In this document: positions 44,271-53,404 of the stretch, in pieces
Position numbering within the stretch: position 1 is the stretch's first letter
Layout: every line of letters begins with the position of its first letter
NCBI RefSeq assembly: GCF_001613305.1
Contig: NZ_BDCC01000033.1
Span: 1-64,000 of the forward strand
Origin: Nocardia vaccinii NBRC 15922
GTDB lineage: Bacteria; Actinomycetota; Actinomycetes; Mycobacteriales; Mycobacteriaceae
Reading direction: 5' to 3'
DNA: 64,000 nucleotides
Notes under the pieces: model-generated
Database searches by the model: none
Seen by the model: only the letters and a program-made list of their open reading frames with translations
What the model was told of the DNA's origin: nothing
Translations under genes and position numbers: made by a program

Positions 44271-45149
44271 ATGACCGGTTCGGCCGTACCGCGGCGAATG
44301 TTGGGCCGTGAACTGAAGAAGCTGCGTGAGCGCTCCGGAGTATCGGCGGTGGCCGCCGCCGAGGCGATCGAGGTGTCACCGCAGACCCTGTGGCGGATCG
44401 AGTCCGGCCAGCAGGGGCCGAAGCTGAAAGAGCTGTACATCAAGGTGCTCTGTGAGATGTACAGTGCGTCAATGGATCTGACCGAGGCGCTCATCGGCTT
44501 GATCGCTGAGACGAAGAAGCCCGGGTGGTGGCACAGCTTCGCCGATGCTGTTCCCGCGGATACGGACATGTTCATCGGGCTGGAGGAGGCTGCGAGCCGC
44601 TTGACCACGTTCCAGCTGGCGCTGATTCCAGGTCTGTTGCAGACCCCTGACTATCGGCGTGCGGTTCATTGGATCGAGTTCCCGAGCAGGCCAACGACTG
44701 AGATCGAGCCGCTGATCGAGCTGCACAGCCGACGCGTCGCGGGCCTCACGGACGGGCGGAGATCGGTTCAGCTTGATGCATTGGTCTGTGAAGCTGCATT
44801 GCGTAACCAGGTCGGCGGTCTGGGGGTTATGGAAGAGCAGCTTATCTATCTCGCGGATATCGTTGCGGCACAGAATATCTCGATTCGCGTCATCCCACAG
44901 CAGGCTAACGGCAATCTTGGTCTGATCACCGGTTCCTTTGTCCTGATGGAGTTTCCGGTGCGTTCGAATTCGCGCTTGTCTGAACCTCCAGTGGTTTACG
45001 TGCAGGGGTATACGGGTGCGCTGTATCTGGATCAGGAGTCTGAGATCAAGCAGTATCGACAGGCCATTGGGCAAATCAAGCGGGTAGCGTTGGACGAGAA
45101 GAGGAGTAGGAGTCTTCTCCTGGATGTGGCAAGGGAGTACCAAGCGTGA
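44271..45149 (+). CDS. XRE-family regulator with DUF5753 domain
   Basis: The 292-residue protein has an N-terminal XRE helix-turn-helix at about 5-65 (LGRELKKLRERSGVSAVAAA, then a QTLWRIESGQQGPK recognition part) and a C-terminal DUF5753 domain at about 95-285 (ALIPGLLQTPDYRRAVHWIE and following). This is the regulator type paired with DUF397 proteins in actinomycetes, where such pairs (the WhiJ and AbaA-like groups of Streptomyces) influence development and antibiotic production. GTG 44268 is an alternative start. The stop overlaps the DUF397 gene. Confidence 0.88.
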   Translation: MTGSAVPRRMLGRELKKLRERSGVSAVAAAEAIEVSPQTLWRIESGQQGPKLKELYIKVLCEMYSASMDLTEALIGLIAETKKPGWWHSFADAVPADTDMFIGLEEAASRLTTFQLALIPGLLQTPDYRRAVHWIEFPSRPTTEIEPLIELHSRRVAGLTDGRRSVQLDALVCEAALRNQVGGLGVMEEQLIYLADIVAAQNISIRVIPQQANGNLGLITGSFVLMEFPVRSNSRLSEPPVVYVQGYTGALYLDQESEIKQYRQAIGQIKRVALDEKRSRSLLLDVAREYQA

Positions 45150-45352
45150 TGATCGACCTCTCCGGCGCAGCGTGGTTCAAGAGCAGCAGGTCAAGCACTC
45201 GAGACACATGTGTCGAGGTAGCCCACCTCACCGACGACATGGTCGGCGTCCGCGACTCCACGAACCCCACCGGCCCAGCCTTGGTCTTCACCCCTACCGC
45301 CTGGGACGCCTTCACCACCGCCCTGCACTCCGGCCACTTCGATCTACCGTGA
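45149..45352 (+). CDS. DUF397 family protein
   Basis: A 67-residue DUF397 protein recognisable by AAWFKSSRSSTRDTCVEVAH, then VGVRDST and FTPTAWDAFTTAL. It partners the upstream XRE/DUF5753 regulator, probably modulating it; antitoxin-like relations have been suggested for such pairs. The start overlaps the regulator stop (TGATG; a GTG three bases earlier is an alternative). Confidence 0.88.
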   Translation: MIDLSGAAWFKSSRSSTRDTCVEVAHLTDDMVGVRDSTNPTGPALVFTPTAWDAFTTALHSGHFDLP

Positions 45353-45487
45353 CCCCGCGTACCTCGGAGACACGGAATCCTCAGGGAGTCAATGTCTTTC
45401 GCTCCGCCTGCCCGACTGTCGCAGCCGGGCAGGCGGAATATCTCTCGGTGTCCAGCCCTCCGGCAGACCGGAATCGAACCATCTCTG

Positions 45488-45919
45488 TCATATGAACGAC
45501 CCCGCGGGACCAATGCGCCCGACGTCGGGGTTGCAGCGGAACTCCGCGATCAGGGCGGCCGGTCCGCCATATCGTCGGTAGGCTCGTCGTTCCGCCGTTG
45601 CCGCCCCGTCGGACACAGGCACACTGCGAGAGGCCCTGCGGGTCAACACGTCTGCCCCTTCCGCCCCTCCCGCGAGACTCGAACGACCATCATCGCCATC
45701 GATGTCGAGCCAATCGAAGTCGAGTGCTCCGAATCGGTCGGGTAGATCCACGGGTCTATAGAGTTCGTAGTCGGCTTCGCTCTGGTTCCCTCCGAAAAAC
45801 CAAGGTTCATCCCTGTCGCGTGGGGAGTGCCGACTTTTCGACTGTCCCGGTCGCGTCCGGCTGAATGGTGGTTCTGCCGCACTTTCCCCAATCGCCCGGC
45901 GGGTTCGTCGGTCGCTCAA
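45488..45919 (-). CDS. Possible hypothetical protein
   Basis: A 143-residue frame whose central part is protein-like and acidic (FFGGNQSEADYELYRPVDLP and FGALDFDWLDIDGDDG). The ends are Arg- and Ala-rich and look like chance coding. It may be a degraded gene. No family and no ribosome site are recognised; nothing else occupies 45353-45950. Confidence 0.3.
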   Translation of the reverse strand: MSDRRTRRAIGESAAEPPFSRTRPGQSKSRHSPRDRDEPWFFGGNQSEADYELYRPVDLPDRFGALDFDWLDIDGDDGRSSLAGGAEGADVLTRRASRSVPVSDGAATAERRAYRRYGGPAALIAEFRCNPDVGRIGPAGSFI

Positions 45920-45950
45920 CAGTATTCGCCTTCATCCCCTGGGGGGCGGG

Positions 45951-46259
45951 TCATACTCGTCGGAGTCCTGTGAAGGATGGTCCGACGCGGACGGGCCGGA
46001 TCTGGATGTCGCGCCAGACGTCGCCGGTGATGTACGGCTCTATCCGAAGCCATTGGTCGAGTTCGGCCCGTGAGTCGTATTCGACGATGAGCATGGACCC
46101 GATCATGGCGCCCTTTTCATCGAGGATCGCGGTGCCGTAGAGCATTTTGCCTTCGTCGACCAGCTTGTCGCCGAGGGCCAGGTGTTGTTCGCGTACGGCC
46201 AGCCGCCGAGCGGGTGCGTCGTCGTCGGTGCCGTCGTAGGCGAGAAGCATGAACTGCAT
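45951..46259 (-). CDS. YciI-like protein
   Basis: A 102-residue YCII/DGPF-type protein, with FMLLAYDGTD at the start, a central GKMLYGTAILDEKGAMIGSM segment and an ITGDVWRDIQIRPVRVG end. The fold is a small ferredoxin-like dimer, sometimes with peroxidase or lyase activity; the role here is unknown. The ATG at 46259 begins the conserved MQFMLL core. Confidence 0.82.
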   Translation of the reverse strand: MQFMLLAYDGTDDDAPARRLAVREQHLALGDKLVDEGKMLYGTAILDEKGAMIGSMLIVEYDSRAELDQWLRIEPYITGDVWRDIQIRPVRVGPSFTGLRRV

Positions 46260-46307
46260 CCGGTGCCTTTCAGGTGGGATGTTCGTCGGTCTGTGCGGGT
46301 GGCCGGG

Positions 46308-46540
46308 GTTCGGTCCTCGGCCAGGTAGATGTCCTTCAGCCGCGCGAGCGCTGCGGAGTACGCGGATTTCGGCAGCGCGGCAAGGACATTGGCCTGGACC
46401 TGGAATCAGCAGCGCTGTTCGCGGGTGATCGGGAATACCGTGCGCGGCGCTTTCCGGAATCCCGGGGCTCCGTCGCCGACCGCGAGTACCGGTGCGCGCG
46501 TACCTCGTTGGCGGCGGTCGCGCAGCGGGTCGGCCCACGA
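46308..46540 (-). pseudogene. IS256-family transposase remnant
   Basis: Minus-strand reading gives VLAVGDGAPGFRKAPRTVFP, ITREQRC, a TGA stop, FQVQANVLAALPKSAYSAAL and ARLKDIYLAED. This is the IS256 Mutator-type core, where the family has Trp at the stop position (CWF), so a TGG-to-TGA change killed it. The rest of the transposase is missing. Nothing else is supported between 46260 and 46847. Confidence 0.75.
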
Positions 46541-46847
46541 CTGGCGGACTCACAAACAGCCGTCGGGCAGTGCCGCCAGTTCTTTCCGACTGTCCGCGCG
46601 CACCCCGATTATCGCCAGCGGCACAGTTTCTGCTGGTCGAGGCGTACTTTCAGGTGTGGTGCCGTCCGCTCACAGCTACCCGTAGTCCGACCTCGGCATT
46701 GTTCAGGGGCTCTGCGAACACGGCCGCGCCCTGTGCGAACAAGGTAAGCGTTACGGCCTGACCGATGCCCGAGCGGCACCTGTGAGCATGACGGTCATTC
46801 CTGGATGCACTCGTACCGTCGAATCCCGTCCTCAGGCACTGGGCCCC

Positions 46848-47405
46848 TTACTCGTGGGCCTCCCAGATCTCGTGCGCCTTGTCATTCGGCTTGTTGCCCG
46901 CGCTGAGCGATGACGGCAGTGCGCGCAGCGCCCTGAGCGCCCAGAGGTATGCCGACGGCTTCTTGAAGTCCATGCCGCTGATCAGCTGCTTCATCAAGGT
47001 GAGCTGGTCGAAGTAGACGCGCTCACAGATGAGCCGCTCGCCCTCGAAAATGAAGAACGCGGTCATGCGGACCTTGAACCGGCTGCCGGTCGGCGGGATC
47101 GCCCCGAACGGTCCGTTGTGCGTGCCGAGAAGGTAGAACTCACAGATGACGGCGTCATCGCTGTGACGCAGCTGGATCAGCTCGTGGTGCTGGTCCGGGA
47201 AAGCGACCCGCGTGTCGTGGTAGTAGTCGCGGACCTCCTTCTCGCCGTCGTGGACCAGGCCGAGTGGGATGAGCTCGTAGCGAGGGTGAGGAAACGTCGA
47301 CAGCGTCGCGTCCCAGTCCTGACGGACCTCGTCGTCGAAGTGATCCAGAACGAGCTTCTCCCTGAACTCGCGCAGCTGGGGCGTCAGGGTCTGGGGCGTA
47401 CTCAT
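46848..47405 (-). CDS. NTF2/SnoaL-like protein
   Basis: The 185-residue protein has the NTF2-like alpha+beta fold with the ester-cyclase/SnoaL pattern: EKEVRDYYHDTRVAFPDQHH, then CEFYLLGTHNGPFGAIPPTG and a RMTAFFIFEGERLICERVYF strand. Members cyclise polyketides, isomerise steroids or have unknown roles. The ATG at 47405 has an AGGAAG ribosome site; an ATG at 47420 would add five residues. It is divergent to the methyltransferase gene. Confidence 0.8.
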   Translation of the reverse strand: MSTPQTLTPQLREFREKLVLDHFDDEVRQDWDATLSTFPHPRYELIPLGLVHDGEKEVRDYYHDTRVAFPDQHHELIQLRHSDDAVICEFYLLGTHNGPFGAIPPTGSRFKVRMTAFFIFEGERLICERVYFDQLTLMKQLISGMDFKKPSAYLWALRALRALPSSLSAGNKPNDKAHEIWEAHE

Positions 47406-47624
47406 GGTCTTCTTCCTCATGGTTGGGCGGCGGGACGCGTCTGCTCTCGGGCTTGCCGAGTGATGTGACCGTAAACGAAGGCCGGTGTGGTTCCCAGGCT
47501 TACCCACATCCCGGTGAGTTCGCTCGATGGAAGAACGGGCGAAACCGGATTGCCCGTGGAGGTGCTGACCTCGATAAGGTGACCTCCGGGCCGTCCCTGT
47601 CGGTCTACCCACGCCCCCCGCGAG

Positions 47625-47640
47625 TCTATTAGCTAATAGA
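47625..47640. promoter_or_regulatory. 16-base perfect palindrome, likely operator
   Basis: TCTATTAGCTAATAGA is a perfect inverted repeat located 39 bases before the methyltransferase start and 220 bases before the SnoaL-like start. AT-rich palindromes of this kind are typical MarR- or TetR-family operators. No regulator gene is adjacent. Confidence 0.55.
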
Positions 47641-47678
47641 TTGCTGAAGAGCCGATCCGACGAGTAAATTGACCACAC

Positions 47679-48620
47679 ATGACGAGCGCGAGCGAGTCCG
47701 TGGGAGCAGTATCAGCGCAGTGGGACATTGTCACCGGCGTGGGATTCACCGCACTCGCCGTCGCGGCGGGTCGGGCGATGGAGACCCATCGTGACGGTGG
47801 ATTGGTGTCCGATCCATATGCGGAGGCATTCGTACGAGCGGCCGACGCGCCGATCGAATTGCCGACTCGGCCGGGTGAGTCCGACGACGATCCCGATGTT
47901 CCGTGGGCGACGATGGCCCGCTACATGGGAGTCCGGTCGCGGTATTTCGACGACTACTTCAACGCGGCGGCGACCACGGCGTCGCAAGTGGTTCTGCTCG
48001 CCGCAGGGTTGGACACGCGTGCGTTCCGCCTGGACTGGCCTGCGGGCACCACGATCTACGAACTGGATGCGCCGAAAGTGCTCGCATTCAAAGACCGCGT
48101 CCTCAACGAGCGTGGCGCGCACCCGCACGCGGACCGACGGATAGTTGCGGTTGATTTGCGCGAAGAGTGGACAAAGCCATTGCGAGCGGCCGGTTTCGAC
48201 CCGTCCCGCCCCTCGGCCTGGCTGGCCGAGGGACTACTGCCCTTCCTCCCGAACGCCGCGAAACAACATCTGCTCGCCACGGTCGATAGCCTCACCGCAG
48301 CGGGCAGCAGCATCGAATTGGAGTACGTCGCCGACCTGGCGAGCCTGCGCCGCGACCCGGAATTCCAGCAACGCCGTGCCCGCATGTCCGAAAGAACGGG
48401 CTTCGACATCACCCAACTGTGGCCGGACGAGAAAGAGGACTTCCCCGTCGACACCTGGTTGCGTGACCACGGCTGGACGGTAACCGTCGAACACGTCGAC
48501 GACGCAGCCCAACGCTACGGCGCACAATTCCCGGAACAGTCCATGTTCCCGGCCCGCGGCGGCCAGTTCGTAACGGCCCGGAAGCCCGACGGCACCCAGC
48601 GCTCCAGCGATAGAACGTGA
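47679..48620 (+). CDS. PPM1-family SAM-dependent methyltransferase
   Basis: The 313-residue protein is a member of the large actinobacterial leucine carboxyl methyltransferase-like family (TIGR00027). The conserved segments are RSRYFDDYF, VVLLAAGLDTRAFRLDWPAG for SAM binding, YELDAPKVLAFKDRVL, and WLAEGLLPFLP. Nocardia and mycobacteria carry many copies with mostly unknown substrates, possibly lipids or polyketides. A perfect palindrome before the start suggests dedicated repression. Confidence 0.9.
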   Translation: MTSASESVGAVSAQWDIVTGVGFTALAVAAGRAMETHRDGGLVSDPYAEAFVRAADAPIELPTRPGESDDDPDVPWATMARYMGVRSRYFDDYFNAAATTASQVVLLAAGLDTRAFRLDWPAGTTIYELDAPKVLAFKDRVLNERGAHPHADRRIVAVDLREEWTKPLRAAGFDPSRPSAWLAEGLLPFLPNAAKQHLLATVDSLTAAGSSIELEYVADLASLRRDPEFQQRRARMSERTGFDITQLWPDEKEDFPVDTWLRDHGWTVTVEHVDDAAQRYGAQFPEQSMFPARGGQFVTARKPDGTQRSSDRT

Positions 48621-48693
48621 TCTCGCGTGCGATATGTTCGGAGCCGGCTTGATGGCGGTGGTGGCCGAGGGTCGGACCTGAGATCATGATCGT

Positions 48694-48882
48694 ATGAGCG
48701 CACCCCCGGATGGACTACCGATCTATCGAGTCCTGACCGGTCCCGATGACGCGACGTTCTGTCGCCGGGTCAGCGAGGCGATCGCGCTGGGCTACCGTTT
48801 GCATGAAGGTCCTGCTGTGACCTTCAACGGCGAGCATGTGATTGTTGCCCAGGCAGTGCTGTGGCCGGGGGCCAGTGATTGA
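48694..48882 (+). CDS. DUF1737 family protein
   Basis: A 62-residue soluble protein with the DUF1737 pattern: PIYRVLTGPDDATFCRRVSE, a GYRLHEGPAVTFNG turn and a VIVAQAVLWP strand. Function unknown. It lies between the methyltransferase and the giant LuxR gene without overlap. Confidence 0.8.
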   Translation: MSAPPDGLPIYRVLTGPDDATFCRRVSEAIALGYRLHEGPAVTFNGEHVIVAQAVLWPGASD

Positions 48883-49025
48883 CGTGCTCGCCGCCGAGTG
48901 TTCCATTCCCGTCCGTTCATGTCCTCACCGACACATCAGAACACAGTGCGGCGCAAGACCGTCCGCCACCTGAAGTATGAATCTATCCGTGCCGCCAAAT
49001 GCGGAGGGGGACATACACTTTTGGC

Positions 49026-51596
49026 ATGGTGCGGAATTGGCCGCTGACCGGTCGCGGCGAGGATCTCGCCTGGACGGAGGCCGCGTGTCGGCAACTGCGC
49101 GGCAACGGGGGTGCGGTGCTGGCGGGTTCGGCCGGGGTGGGCAAGACGCGGCTGGCGCGCGAAATCGCGACCAGGATCCGGCGGCGCGGTGTGGCGCTGT
49201 GCTGGGCCGCTGCGACCGAGTCTGCTAGAGCGGTGCCGTTGGGCGCGTTTTCGGGGCTGGTCGGCGATCCCGGCCCGGAGCACAATATCGTCCGGCACGC
49301 TATCGGATGCCTCACTGCGGACGCCGGCTCCGCAGGCACGGTCGTGATCGTCGACGACGCCCATCTGCTCGATGACGTGTCCGCGCTGGTCGTGCAGCAA
49401 CTGGTGGTGCAACGTGCGGCCACGGTATTGCTCACGGTCCGTACCGGTGAGCCTGCGCCGGATGCGATTTCGGCGCTGTGGAAGGACGAGCAACTGCCGC
49501 GCCGCGAGCTGCGGCCGCTGTCATCGGACGAGACCGGCGAACTGCTCGACACCGTGCTCGGCGGGCTGGTGGAGACCCGCACACAGCGCAGGCTGTGGGA
49601 CCTGACCCGGGGAAACATGCTGTTCCTGCGGCAGTTGGTGGACGGTGGCCGGTTTCGTGCGGAGGGCGGTGTGACTCGGCTGGCGGAGCAGCAGCCGCTG
49701 CCGGCCACGTTGGCCGAGACCGTCGTGGTCCGGCTGGCTGAGCTGGCCCCGGAGATCGTCGAGGTGGTCGATCTGCTTGCGCTCGGTGAACCGCTGCACG
49801 TTGACGGACTCGCCGAGCTGACCGCTCCAGGGGTGATCGAAGGCGCCGAGGCGGCCGGGCTGGTGGAGGTGGACCCGGCCCGACTGACCGCCCGGCTCGC
49901 GCACCCGCTCTACGGCGAGGCCCGACGTGCCGTGATGGGCACGATGCGCGCCCGCCGGTTGCGCGGGCGCATCGTGCGAGTCCTGGACGACGACACCGAT
50001 CTGCTGCGGCGTGGGTTCCTGATGGTCGATTCCGACCTCGAACCCGACGTCGAGCTGCTGCTGCACGCTGGTGCGGAGGCCGTGCGGCTCGGCGACTTCC
50101 GCGGCGGACAGCTCGGACGGGCGGCGTTGACGGCGGGCGGCGGATTCGAGGCGCAGCTGCTGGTCGCCAGCGGCGCAGCGTGGGTGGATCCGGCGCATGC
50201 CGAACACGAACTCGAGGTGCTGTGCGGTCTGGCCGCCGACGAAGAGCAGCTGATACGGGCGGTGCTGATGCAGGCGACGTACCTGCACTGGACTTGCGCT
50301 CGTCCGGCCGACGCTCAGGCCGTACTCGACGAGGCCCGGCCTCGGCTGCCGGAGTCGTTGCGGCAGTGCCTGGATGGAATGTCGGCGGTCTTCCACAGTC
50401 AGCGTGGCCGCATCGCCGCGGCGTTCGCGACCGCTACGGCGATCCTTGCCGAGAGTCGGTCCGACGCCGCGATGCTGACCGCGGAATTCGCGCTCGTGAC
50501 GGCGACGGCCGCGGCCGGGCGTATCCACGACGGCGGCGAACCCTTCCAGCTTGCGCTGGCGATTGCCGGCCGGGTGCCTGACCTGGCCTACCTGGCCAAC
50601 CCGATGGTGGCGGTACGAATCCTGGGCCTGGTCTGGGCGGGCTGCGTCGACGAGGCCGAGGCCATGGCGCAGCAGCTGGATCAGGCTCTGCTCGGTATCC
50701 CTTTCGTCAGCCACATCTCGAGCTGTCTGCTCGGGGAAATCGCCCTTGCCCGAGGCGATCTGCCGATCGCGAGGCGGCGCCTGCAGGAAGCGCAGATCGG
50801 TCTTGCGCCGTACGGGTATGGTGGCGGATGGCGATTCGTCGCCCTGACGGCACTGGTGCAGGTGCAGGCGCTGGTCGGCGAGCCTACCATCGAGTCGCGC
50901 GCGGCGCTCGCCGCCATCCGCAGTGAGTCCACCGGGGTGATGGACCCCATCGCCGAATTGGCCGAGGCCTGGGCGTCGGCGGCGTTGGGCGGGGTGTCGG
51001 TGGCCGCGCGAATGGCCCGGGACGCAGCGGAACTCGCGCGTGGGCGGGGCCAAGACGCGCACGTCGTGATGGCGCTGCACACTGTGGTGCGGTTGGGCGA
51101 CGCGAGCGTCGCCGCGGATTTGACCGAACTCGCGGCGCATGTGCAAGGTCCCCGGGCCGCCGCGGTGGCGGCTCACGCCGCGGCGCTCGCTGAGAGTGAT
51201 GCGGACGCGCTGCTGCAGGCGGCCGATTTGCTGGAGAAGATGGGAGATCGGCCCGCTGCCATGGACGCGGCGGCCCAGGCAGCCCAGTGCTACGCCCGCG
51301 ACGGGCGCACAGGCTCTGCGAAGTGGGCCGGCCACCGTGCCCACCGGCTCGCCGGCACCTGCCCCGGCATCACTACTCCCGCGCTGTCGCGTGCCGACCG
51401 GCCGCTGTCGTTGTCGGAACGCGAACGTGAGGTGGTGACGATGGCCGCGCATGGCGCGAGTAACAGCGAGATCGCGGTTCGGCTCGGCATCGACCGGCGC
51501 ACCGTCGAAGGACACCTCTATCGCGCCGGCAACAAGCTGGGCACCGGCAACCGCGCCGATTTCGCCCGCATCCTCGGCATCGAACACACGCCCTGA
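49026..51596 (+). CDS. Large ATP-binding LuxR-family regulator
   Basis: The 856-residue protein is a LAL-type regulator. The N-terminal AAA/STAND ATPase domain has Walker A AGSAGVGKT at about 36-44 and Walker B VVIVDDAHLLDD at about 108-119. A long helical middle (about 300-780) resembles tetratricopeptide arrays. The C-terminal LuxR helix-turn-helix (about 795-850) reads LSEREREVVTMAAHGASNSE with RLGIDRRTVEGHLY. Such proteins activate catabolic or secondary-metabolite genes in response to ATP and ligands. The ATG at 49026 begins the usual WPLTGRGEDL sequence; the frame extends to 48999. Targets unknown; the LGFP gene 94 bases downstream is the nearest candidate. Confidence 0.88.
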   Translation: MVRNWPLTGRGEDLAWTEAACRQLRGNGGAVLAGSAGVGKTRLAREIATRIRRRGVALCWAAATESARAVPLGAFSGLVGDPGPEHNIVRHAIGCLTADAGSAGTVVIVDDAHLLDDVSALVVQQLVVQRAATVLLTVRTGEPAPDAISALWKDEQLPRRELRPLSSDETGELLDTVLGGLVETRTQRRLWDLTRGNMLFLRQLVDGGRFRAEGGVTRLAEQQPLPATLAETVVVRLAELAPEIVEVVDLLALGEPLHVDGLAELTAPGVIEGAEAAGLVEVDPARLTARLAHPLYGEARRAVMGTMRARRLRGRIVRVLDDDTDLLRRGFLMVDSDLEPDVELLLHAGAEAVRLGDFRGGQLGRAALTAGGGFEAQLLVASGAAWVDPAHAEHELEVLCGLAADEEQLIRAVLMQATYLHWTCARPADAQAVLDEARPRLPESLRQCLDGMSAVFHSQRGRIAAAFATATAILAESRSDAAMLTAEFALVTATAAAGRIHDGGEPFQLALAIAGRVPDLAYLANPMVAVRILGLVWAGCVDEAEAMAQQLDQALLGIPFVSHISSCLLGEIALARGDLPIARRRLQEAQIGLAPYGYGGGWRFVALTALVQVQALVGEPTIESRAALAAIRSESTGVMDPIAELAEAWASAALGGVSVAARMARDAAELARGRGQDAHVVMALHTVVRLGDASVAADLTELAAHVQGPRAAAVAAHAAALAESDADALLQAADLLEKMGDRPAAMDAAAQAAQCYARDGRTGSAKWAGHRAHRLAGTCPGITTPALSRADRPLSLSEREREVVTMAAHGASNSEIAVRLGIDRRTVEGHLYRAGNKLGTGNRADFARILGIEHTP

Positions 51597-51690
51597 GCGG
51601 GATTTCGCGTAGTCGATTACCTGTATCGCCGGCATTCGAGCCCCAGAAACTGGATCTGTTTCGCACCAACGGGTTTCAAAGGATCGAACT

Positions 51691-52569
51691 ATGTCGCACA
51701 GAATGCATCTCATGCGAAGCGTCGCACGACCGGCAATCGCGGCCGGCCTGCTGGCGGCGATGGCGATCGGTGCGCCGACCACGTCTGCCGCTCCGCCCAC
51801 ACATCGGAACGGTGGCTGCGAGTGGTCGTCGTCCGGGTTGATCGGCGACAAGTGGCGTGCTCTGAACGCCGAGCGCGGCCCACTGGGCTGCCCCATCGAG
51901 GGCGAATTCGACTCACCGGACGGACGGCCGGCCCGCCTGCAGCACTTCGCGCACGGTTCCATCACTTGGTCACCGCACCAGGGCGACCGGATGGTGGTCG
52001 CAGCCTGGGGATCGGGCAACACTGTGTATGTGCAATGGGGGCCGACGGATCCGTTCCACTACGACAAGTTCCTGGTCAGGTTCGATGGCTCGCAGCACGA
52101 TGCCCCCGGCGGGACGCACGGCGACGCCTCGCTGCCGATGAGCAACGGTGCGCACCGGGTGATCGTCGAGGGCTGTGACGCGCATACGCTCCAATCCTCC
52201 ACCTGTCGGCAGGGCTGGACCGCTTTTGTCGATGTGTCTGTGCCGCAAGCGTCGTCGGGAGTCGCACCCAAGCCGATGCCCGTTCTGCCACCGCAGATCG
52301 ACGTGTCCGGCAATGGCGACGGTTCGTTCACGATCAAGGGCCAAGGATTCAAACCCAATGCAACCGTGCACATCCGAAGCGTGGACGACTACGGCGCCAC
52401 AGTCTGGCTCGATGCGCGCACCGACGGCAACGGCCGGTTCCAGCAGCGCACCAGCCAGATATGCGTGGCGCGGGGCGCAATTCACTTCTCGGCCAACGAC
52501 GGCACGCACAGCTCGCTCGACAAAACAGGAACCCTCTGGAGCAACAACGTTCCAGGATACTGCCCGTAA
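51691..52569 (+). CDS. Secreted LGFP-repeat-like protein
   Basis: The 292-residue protein has a signal peptide with cleavage near AAPPTHR (about residue 36). An LGFP-type repeat follows (SGLIGDKWRALNAERGPLGC and LQHFAHGSITWSPHQG), which in mycolic-acid bacteria binds the cell wall. The C-terminal part (about 205-292) forms an immunoglobulin-like or IPT-type domain ending with Cys. Six Cys suggest disulfides. Likely a cell-wall-associated protein. Confidence 0.75.
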   Translation: MSHRMHLMRSVARPAIAAGLLAAMAIGAPTTSAAPPTHRNGGCEWSSSGLIGDKWRALNAERGPLGCPIEGEFDSPDGRPARLQHFAHGSITWSPHQGDRMVVAAWGSGNTVYVQWGPTDPFHYDKFLVRFDGSQHDAPGGTHGDASLPMSNGAHRVIVEGCDAHTLQSSTCRQGWTAFVDVSVPQASSGVAPKPMPVLPPQIDVSGNGDGSFTIKGQGFKPNATVHIRSVDDYGATVWLDARTDGNGRFQQRTSQICVARGAIHFSANDGTHSSLDKTGTLWSNNVPGYCP

Positions 52570-52836
52570 TCAAACCACGGCCGGGCATCGGACGGACCGC
52601 GTGCCCGCGGCGCAGGGCGGCTGAAATATTTATCCTTGACGGTAACCCGCGCTGATTCGAGCGGTCCCGCATGGCAGCATCCTGTGAAGTTCCTGGCAGG
52701 TAGCGCCGTGTAGACCCAGATTTCGCCGAGCCTTGGAGGGGCGCGTTGCCGGTGCTCGCGGCGACAGGGCCGAACTGACCCTCGATGTTCGCGCTGTTGG
52801 TGCTGCTGGTTGGAGTATCGGCCTGTTCGCGAGCGG

Positions 52837-53403
52837 TTATTCTCCCTGAGCGGTGAAGCCGAAGAACGTTGTGGGGTCGAGGGATGCGATGGGCGTCCAG
52901 CGCGGCAACGGTGTGTCTGTCGGCTGGGACCGCTCGGCGGTGGATGTGCGGTACCCCTGGACATCCAATGCCAGCCAAGGGCTTTCGTCGACCCGCCGGG
53001 CCAGCGCGTAGCAGGTGGCCAACAGGTGCAGGCAGCGCGGAGTGCGGGCGTTGCAGGAGCAGTCGACGAGGTGGAGGGTGGGGGCTACGGTGATCCCGGC
53101 GGCGCGTAGGGCCGCGTGTGTGTTGTCGCCCAGTTCTACTGTGTCCGTGGGAATTCGAGCGGTTATCTCGGCTACCGCCGTGGGGGACAGGGGTTCGAGT
53201 TCCAGATATGTGACCGATGCCTGCGAGCCGCGATGGATGCTCGCTCGGACCGAGGTGCCGTCGATTTCGAGCTGTACGCCGCCGTTGCGGGCGATGCTGC
53301 GGGCACGGGGGAGGAGGGGCTCCGGGCGGGTGGTGTGCAGGGGTTCGGCGAGGCGGACCCAGTCCATGCCCCAGGCAGTGTATCCGAATTCGTTGTCGGG
53401 CAT
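52837..53403 (-). CDS. SWIM zinc-finger protein
   Basis: The 188-residue protein contains a SWIM motif near 130-150 (CSCNARTPRCLHLLATCYALA, given as CxC...CxH). SWIM fingers bind DNA or protein partners of SNF2-type ATPases. The ATG at 53403 starts one base after the SNF2 stop, so the two genes are co-translated; the same pair is common in actinobacteria. The longer frame to 53448 overlaps the helicase. Role: probably the DNA-contact subunit of the helicase. Confidence 0.82.
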   Translation of the reverse strand: MPDNEFGYTAWGMDWVRLAEPLHTTRPEPLLPRARSIARNGGVQLEIDGTSVRASIHRGSQASVTYLELEPLSPTAVAEITARIPTDTVELGDNTHAALRAAGITVAPTLHLVDCSCNARTPRCLHLLATCYALARRVDESPWLALDVQGYRTSTAERSQPTDTPLPRWTPIASLDPTTFFGFTAQGE

Positions 53404-53404
53404 G

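Noticed and set aside
49521..52022. Long minus-strand open frame (about 830 codons) under the LuxR gene
   Set aside because: It is a shadow created by high GC: its product is Arg/His/Gln-rich without domains, whereas the plus-strand frame has complete ATPase and LuxR motifs.
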